34,867 nucleotides of DNA, taken from contig JAEUQF010000266.1 of NCBI GenBank assembly GCA_016789745.1, forward strand, positions 1 to 34,867, given 5' to 3'. Each line of letters begins with the position of its first letter. The first letter of the stretch is position 1. The DNA comes from Bryobacterales bacterium (GTDB lineage Bacteria; Acidobacteriota; Terriglobia; Bryobacterales; Bryobacteraceae). A program made the translations under genes and the position numbers. Shown here one piece after another: positions 31,608 to 34,867 of this stretch. The notes under the pieces were generated by a model. That model saw nothing but the letters and a program-made list of their open reading frames with translations, ran no database searches and had not been told where the DNA came from.

Positions 31608-32606
31608 TTATCGGCCGGCTTGTCGGTAGGCTTCCTCGACGATGTGCATGGTTTGAAGGTTGTCGGCGGCGTCGGTTTCAAAGGGCTGGTGGAACTGCAG
31701 GGCGTCGAGGAAGTGGCGGTGGACGGAGTAGGCGCTGTCGCCGCGGTAGCCGATGCCGGGGATGGGATAGGTGTGGGCGATGGGGTCGCCGGTGTGGGGG
31801 CGGATGACGATGGAGCCGTCGCCGAGCAGGGAGAGGGTGCCGGTGGAGCCTTCGATGCGGGCGTCGCCGGAGACGGGGCCTTCGTGCTCGGCGCGGGAGA
31901 CGCGGTTGCCGTCGATGACGCAGATGGCGCCGGAGGGGGTGGTGCAGTTGAGGACGACCATGTCTTCACCGGCGATGTGGGAATTGGCGCGATGCATGAG
32001 CGCGGAATGGAGCGCGAGATCGCCCATGAGGAAGCGCGCCGTGTCGACGAAGTGCAGCATGGTCTCGATAAGGAGGAAGCGCGGCATGGCGGCACAGTAG
32101 GGCTGCTTGGGATAGGGCGCGCTGCCGACGCCGTCGGCAACACGGTGGCGGAGCGTGGCGTAGTGGGGCTCGCCGATGGTGCCGGCGTTGAGCAGCCGCT
32201 TCAGTTCGCGATACCAGGCCTGCCAGCGCCAGTTCTCGTTCACCATGAGGCGCACGTGGCGCTGGGCGCAGTAGGCGGCGAGTTCCTGGCATTCGGCGAA
32301 GGTAGGGGCGAGAGGCTTCTGGCAGAAGGAGGGAATGCCGCGATCGGCGGCGGCGCGGACGATGGGGCCGTGCAGGGCGGGCCGGGTGACGATATCGACG
32401 AAGTCGGGTTGTTCGCGATGGAGGGCGCTGTGGAAGTCGGTGTAGGTGCGTTCGATGCCGTATTCGGCCGCGCGGGCCTGGGCGGCGGCTGGCTCGATGT
32501 CGCAGAGGGCGGTGATGGTGACGCGGTCTTTGAGGCGCTGCCAGGCATCGAGGTGAATGCGGGAGAAGTAACCACAACCAATGAGGATGGCTTTCGAGTG
32601 GGGCAT
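31608..32606 (-). CDS. Gfo/Idh/MocA family oxidoreductase
   Basis: NAD(P)-dependent sugar or inositol-type dehydrogenase of 332 residues, probably cytoplasmic. The nucleotide-binding loop is ILIGCGYFSRIHLDAW near the N-terminus. The second family motif, usually EKP, reads CQKPLAPT here, with Gln replacing the acid. The catalytic-region histidine lies in LLIETMLHFVDTARF. The ATG at 32606 is the natural start. It is on the same strand as the PQQ-like gene, whose end lies 32 nt upstream. The substrate is not predictable. Confidence 0.87.
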   Translation of the reverse strand: MPHSKAILIGCGYFSRIHLDAWQRLKDRVTITALCDIEPAAAQARAAEYGIERTYTDFHSALHREQPDFVDIVTRPALHGPIVRAAADRGIPSFCQKPLAPTFAECQELAAYCAQRHVRLMVNENWRWQAWYRELKRLLNAGTIGEPHYATLRHRVADGVGSAPYPKQPYCAAMPRFLLIETMLHFVDTARFLMGDLALHSALMHRANSHIAGEDMVVLNCTTPSGAICVIDGNRVSRAEHEGPVSGDARIEGSTGTLSLLGDGSIVIRPHTGDPIAHTYPIPGIGYRGDSAYSVHRHFLDALQFHQPFETDAADNLQTMHIVEEAYRQAGR

Positions 32607-32638
32607 ACGGTGCTCCAGACAAGTAAGTAAGAAGTTAG

Positions 32639-33835
32639 TTAGTCGAGCCGATAGCAGGCGAGCGTAGATTCGTTGCGCAGGAACAGCAGGCCACCGGCGA
32701 CGGCGGGGTAAGCGCGCACGGTGGCGGGTAGTAGCTGGTGTTTGCTAAGGGTTTGGAAGCGGTCGGGTTTGGCGGGGACCAGGAGCGCCTCGGCATTTTC
32801 GCGGATGACCAGGAGAGTATCGCCAAGCAGGGTTACGGTGCCGGCGTTAAGGCCGTCCTGGCTCCAGGCGACTTTGCCGGTGCGGAGTTGGACGGCTCGG
32901 AGTTGCTGGCCCATCTCCTGGCGGCCATGGAAGCCGTAGAGGTAGCCGTTGGAGATGACGCTGGTGGAGTAGTGATTAGAGAGGGTGTCGTCATCGGACC
33001 AGAGCTTCTTGTAGTTGCCGCCCTGGACTTCGAAGGCGATGGCGCCGGTGCCGTAACTGGAGGACAGGAACAGCACGTTGCCTTCGGCAATGGGCGTAGC
33101 GGCGTTGACGGAGGCGTTGGAGCGGGAGCGCCAGGGGAACTGGTAGCGGACTTTGCCAGTGGTGGGGTCGAGGTCGACGAGGCCGGCGCGGGTGAGGAAG
33201 AGGGCGCGCTTGAGGCCGCCGAGGGTAAGTACGGCGGGGGAGGAGTAACTGGCTTCGTCCTCGGTGGCGGTCCAGGCGGTTTTGCCGGTGGCCTTGTCGA
33301 AGGCCACGATACCGCCGGCGGCGCCACCGATGTTGGCGAGGAGGAGGTTGCCGTCGATCACGGGAGAGGATGCCGCGCCGAAGAAGCCTTTACGGACCTG
33401 GAAAGTTTTGGCGGTATCGACGGACCAGATCTTCTTGCCGGTATTGGCGTCGACGCAGTGGAGTTGGCCTTCGGCGCCGAAGGTGTAGACGCGGCTGGAA
33501 TCGGCGAGGGGCGCGGCGCGGGGGCCTTCGTCGAAGCCGAAGTCATCGCGATAGGCGGTGGGGTAGGTGTAGGCCCAGAGCTTTTTGCCATCCGTGGGGT
33601 TCCAGGCTTCGAGAATTTCCTGGTTCTGCTGGCGATGGAAGACGAAGAGCTTGCCGCCTGCGACCACGGGTGCGGCGAAGCCGGCGCCGACGGATTTCGA
33701 CCAGAGTTTGGCGGCGGGCTTGCGGCCGGTGCCGGTGTAGACGCCATTGCGGGTGGGGCCGAGCAGTTGCGGCCAGTCCGGGGCGGGCGTTTGGGCAAAC
33801 AGAGCGGCGGCCACCAGAAGCAACGAGGGCAACAT
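32639..33835 (-). CDS. secreted PQQ-like beta-propeller repeat protein
   Basis: Product of 398 residues with signal peptide MLPSLLLVAAALFAQ. Repeated propeller strands of the PQQ-enzyme-like type are visible: DWPQLLGPTRNGVYTGTG at the N-terminus, then GKKLWAYTYP, GKKIWSVDTAK, GKTAWTATEDE, GKVRYQFPW and GKVAWSQDG, each following a short DxxTGK turn. It lacks the extended domain of true quinoprotein dehydrogenases. ATG 33835 is almost abutting AGGAGA; the TTG right after it is spaced better, so either may be used. A frame extending upstream to 34042 is antisense to the DUF1080 gene. The 37-nt gap to the divergent DUF1080 gene must hold both promoters. Likely periplasmic or outer-membrane; function unknown. 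Confidence 0.88.
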   Translation of the reverse strand: MLPSLLLVAAALFAQTPAPDWPQLLGPTRNGVYTGTGRKPAAKLWSKSVGAGFAAPVVAGGKLFVFHRQQNQEILEAWNPTDGKKLWAYTYPTAYRDDFGFDEGPRAAPLADSSRVYTFGAEGQLHCVDANTGKKIWSVDTAKTFQVRKGFFGAASSPVIDGNLLLANIGGAAGGIVAFDKATGKTAWTATEDEASYSSPAVLTLGGLKRALFLTRAGLVDLDPTTGKVRYQFPWRSRSNASVNAATPIAEGNVLFLSSSYGTGAIAFEVQGGNYKKLWSDDDTLSNHYSTSVISNGYLYGFHGRQEMGQQLRAVQLRTGKVAWSQDGLNAGTVTLLGDTLLVIRENAEALLVPAKPDRFQTLSKHQLLPATVRAYPAVAGGLLFLRNESTLACYRLD

Positions 33836-33872
33836 TCTCCTGAGGATAGCGTAGGGAGGATACAATACGCGC

Positions 33873-34475
33873 ATGCGCTGCGCGGCTCTGTTGCTACTTA
33901 TGACCATGACGGGTTTTGGGGCGGACAAATTCGTCCCGCTGTTCAACGGGAAGAACCTGGACCAGTGGATGGTGGACACGCCGGGGTTATGGTCAGTGGA
34001 GAACGGAGTGATTGTGGGGCGGTCGCCGGGGCTGAAGTACAACGACTTTCTGCGGACGAAGAAGCATTATAAGAATTTTGTTTTGAAGGCGGCGTTCCGG
34101 ATGACGGATGCGACGGGGAAGGCGAATTCGGGGATTCAGTTTCGGAGTGCGCCGATGGAGGGGTCGCATGAAGTGATCGGGTACCAGGCGGATATGGGGG
34201 AGAAGTATTGGGGCTGCCTGTATGACGAATCGCGGCGGAAGAAGGTGCTGGCGGGGCCGGGTGGGGCGGCGCCGGTGAAGGACGGCTGGAACACCTACGT
34301 GATTACGGCGAAGGGGAATCGGATCACGCTGGAGTTGAACGGCGTGAAGACAGTGGAGTGGGTGGAAGCGGACGCGGGGATTGCGGAGAGCGGATTTATC
34401 GCGCTGCAGTTGCACAGCGGGCCGGCGTTTGAGATGCGGTTCAAGGATCTGGAGATCCAGGTACTGCCGGAGTGA
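33873..34475 (+). CDS. secreted DUF1080 (3-keto-disaccharide hydrolase-like) protein
   Basis: Product of 200 residues with signal peptide MRCAALLLLMTMTGFGA. The family hallmark FVPLFNGKNLDQWMV is at the N-terminus, followed by WSVENGVIVGRSPG, NFVLKAAFRM, GKANSGIQFRS and the final GFIALQLHSGPAFEMRFKDLEIQ. Members fold as a concanavalin-like jelly roll and some act on 3-keto sugars. TACAAT at 33861-33866 may be a -10 but is too close to the ATG for a normal leader. GGAGG lies 13 nt before the ATG, rather far. Expansion of this family is typical of Acidobacteria and Planctomycetes. Confidence 0.93.
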   Translation: MRCAALLLLMTMTGFGADKFVPLFNGKNLDQWMVDTPGLWSVENGVIVGRSPGLKYNDFLRTKKHYKNFVLKAAFRMTDATGKANSGIQFRSAPMEGSHEVIGYQADMGEKYWGCLYDESRRKKVLAGPGGAAPVKDGWNTYVITAKGNRITLELNGVKTVEWVEADAGIAESGFIALQLHSGPAFEMRFKDLEIQVLPE

Positions 34476-34632
34476 TGGGGGGACGGGTCGCGCGGGGGAT
34501 GGACTCCGGGTGGCGGCCGAGGGGTTAGTTAGGTTGTCAAAGAACTGATCAGCGTAGTGCGTCGATTCGATGGGGAAGGACGCGGGCTGGCGGCTACGGG
34601 GTTAAGGCTGCAATTGGCTTCGCTCGTTCTGT
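34476..34632. other. intergenic region, nothing clear
   Basis: Convergent spacer after the DUF1080 gene. I see no gene, hairpin or clear terminator here. Confidence 0.4.
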
Positions 34633-34867
34633 TCAGCGGCGGAAGAGGCGGCCGAAGGAGAAGCCTTCTTGTTCCTGGTCGTCGTCGCAATCCGTGTCGG
34701 TCGGCTTCGCTTGTTCCTGCTTGGCAAAGTGAGCGCGGAGTGTCTGTTCGGCGGTAGCGGCGGCGACGACATCGCGGCGATAGCGGCCTTTGTCGCTCTT
34801 GTCGATGGCGGCATCGACCTTTTGCACTTCGGTCAGGACTGAGGGTTCCGACTTAGCTTCGGTCTCG
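34633..34867 (-). CDS. C-terminal part of a hypothetical protein, 5' end beyond the right edge (partial)
   Basis: The frame is open from the right edge (first full codon at 34866) to the TGA at 34633. The 77 residues are charged and helical (VQKVDAAIDKSDKGRYRRD, QTLRAHFAKQEQAK), then acidic (DTDCDDDQEQEG), and end FSFGRLFRR. The acid-rich stretch followed by a basic aromatic tail suggests a coiled-coil or RNA/protein-binding tail. No family is recognised. A GTG at 34827 is an internal in-frame codon and not the start. Confidence 0.65.
   Translation of the reverse strand, partial: ETEAKSEPSVLTEVQKVDAAIDKSDKGRYRRDVVAAATAEQTLRAHFAKQEQAKPTDTDCDDDQEQEGFSFGRLFRR

Noticed and set aside
31575..32630. 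351-codon plus-strand frame
   Set aside because: Antisense of the Gfo/Idh/MocA gene; Gly/Ala/Val-rich with no domain.
32738..34072. 444-codon plus-strand frame
   Set aside because: Antisense of the PQQ-like propeller gene; it also overlaps the DUF1080 start in another frame.

Overview
The window is high-GC, gene-dense bacterial DNA. The gene content points to an acidobacterium of the Solibacter/Bryobacter type: a large TonB-dependent receptor with an N-terminal carboxypeptidase-regulatory-like domain, DUF1080, PQQ-type beta-propeller, Gfo/Idh/MocA, P1-family peptidase and many secreted hydrolases. That taxonomic call is inference from gene families only. I see no rRNA, tRNA or CRISPR array.

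Layout. 1-1464 (-): a secreted protein running off the left edge. 1553-6539 (+): a formate dehydrogenase-N type operon (catalytic, iron-sulfur and cytochrome b subunits, then fdhE). The catalytic subunit has an in-frame TGA at 2141-2143 followed by a hairpin, so it is a selenocysteine protein and not two genes. 6976-8193 (+): secreted P1/DmpA-type peptidase. 8197-10667 (-): ABC-F ATPase and class II aldolase. 10777-14115 (+): TonB-type receptor. 14167-15066 (-): dienelactone hydrolase. 15515-17788 (+): methyltransferase plus cytochrome P450, a two-gene tailoring-like pair. 17836-24729: secreted D-aminoacylase, a rearranged segment, a hypothetical protein (-), a secreted esterase, a BNR sialidase-like protein and an HNH endonuclease. 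24742-27545: a decayed accessory zone with a broken CapA-like gene, a Tn3-family transposase remnant and an unidentified gene carrying in-frame stops. 27546-30521 (-): SoxC/SorA-like molybdoenzyme, cytochrome c and AGE-family epimerase. 30546-33835 (-): metallo-beta-lactamase-fold hydrolase, Gfo/Idh/MocA oxidoreductase and PQQ-like beta-propeller protein. 33873-34475 (+): DUF1080 protein. 34633-34867 (-): the C-terminus of a gene that starts beyond the right edge.

How the genes fit together. Two respiratory dehydrogenases, formate dehydrogenase and the SoxC-like enzyme with its cytochrome, would feed electrons from the periplasm. Most other products have signal peptides and look like periplasmic hydrolysis of acylated amino acids, esters and glycans, with the TonB receptor for uptake.

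The most informative non-standard locus is 19152-20643. The last 393 bp of the D-aminoacylase gene (with its two downstream hairpins) recurs 1099 bp downstream without indels, with differences mainly at synonymous sites. Between the copies lie a 51-bp piece matching the start of the downstream esterase gene and a lower-GC orphan ORF. I read this as a collapsed tandem duplication of an aminoacylase-esterase unit in which an unrelated small gene replaced the middle.
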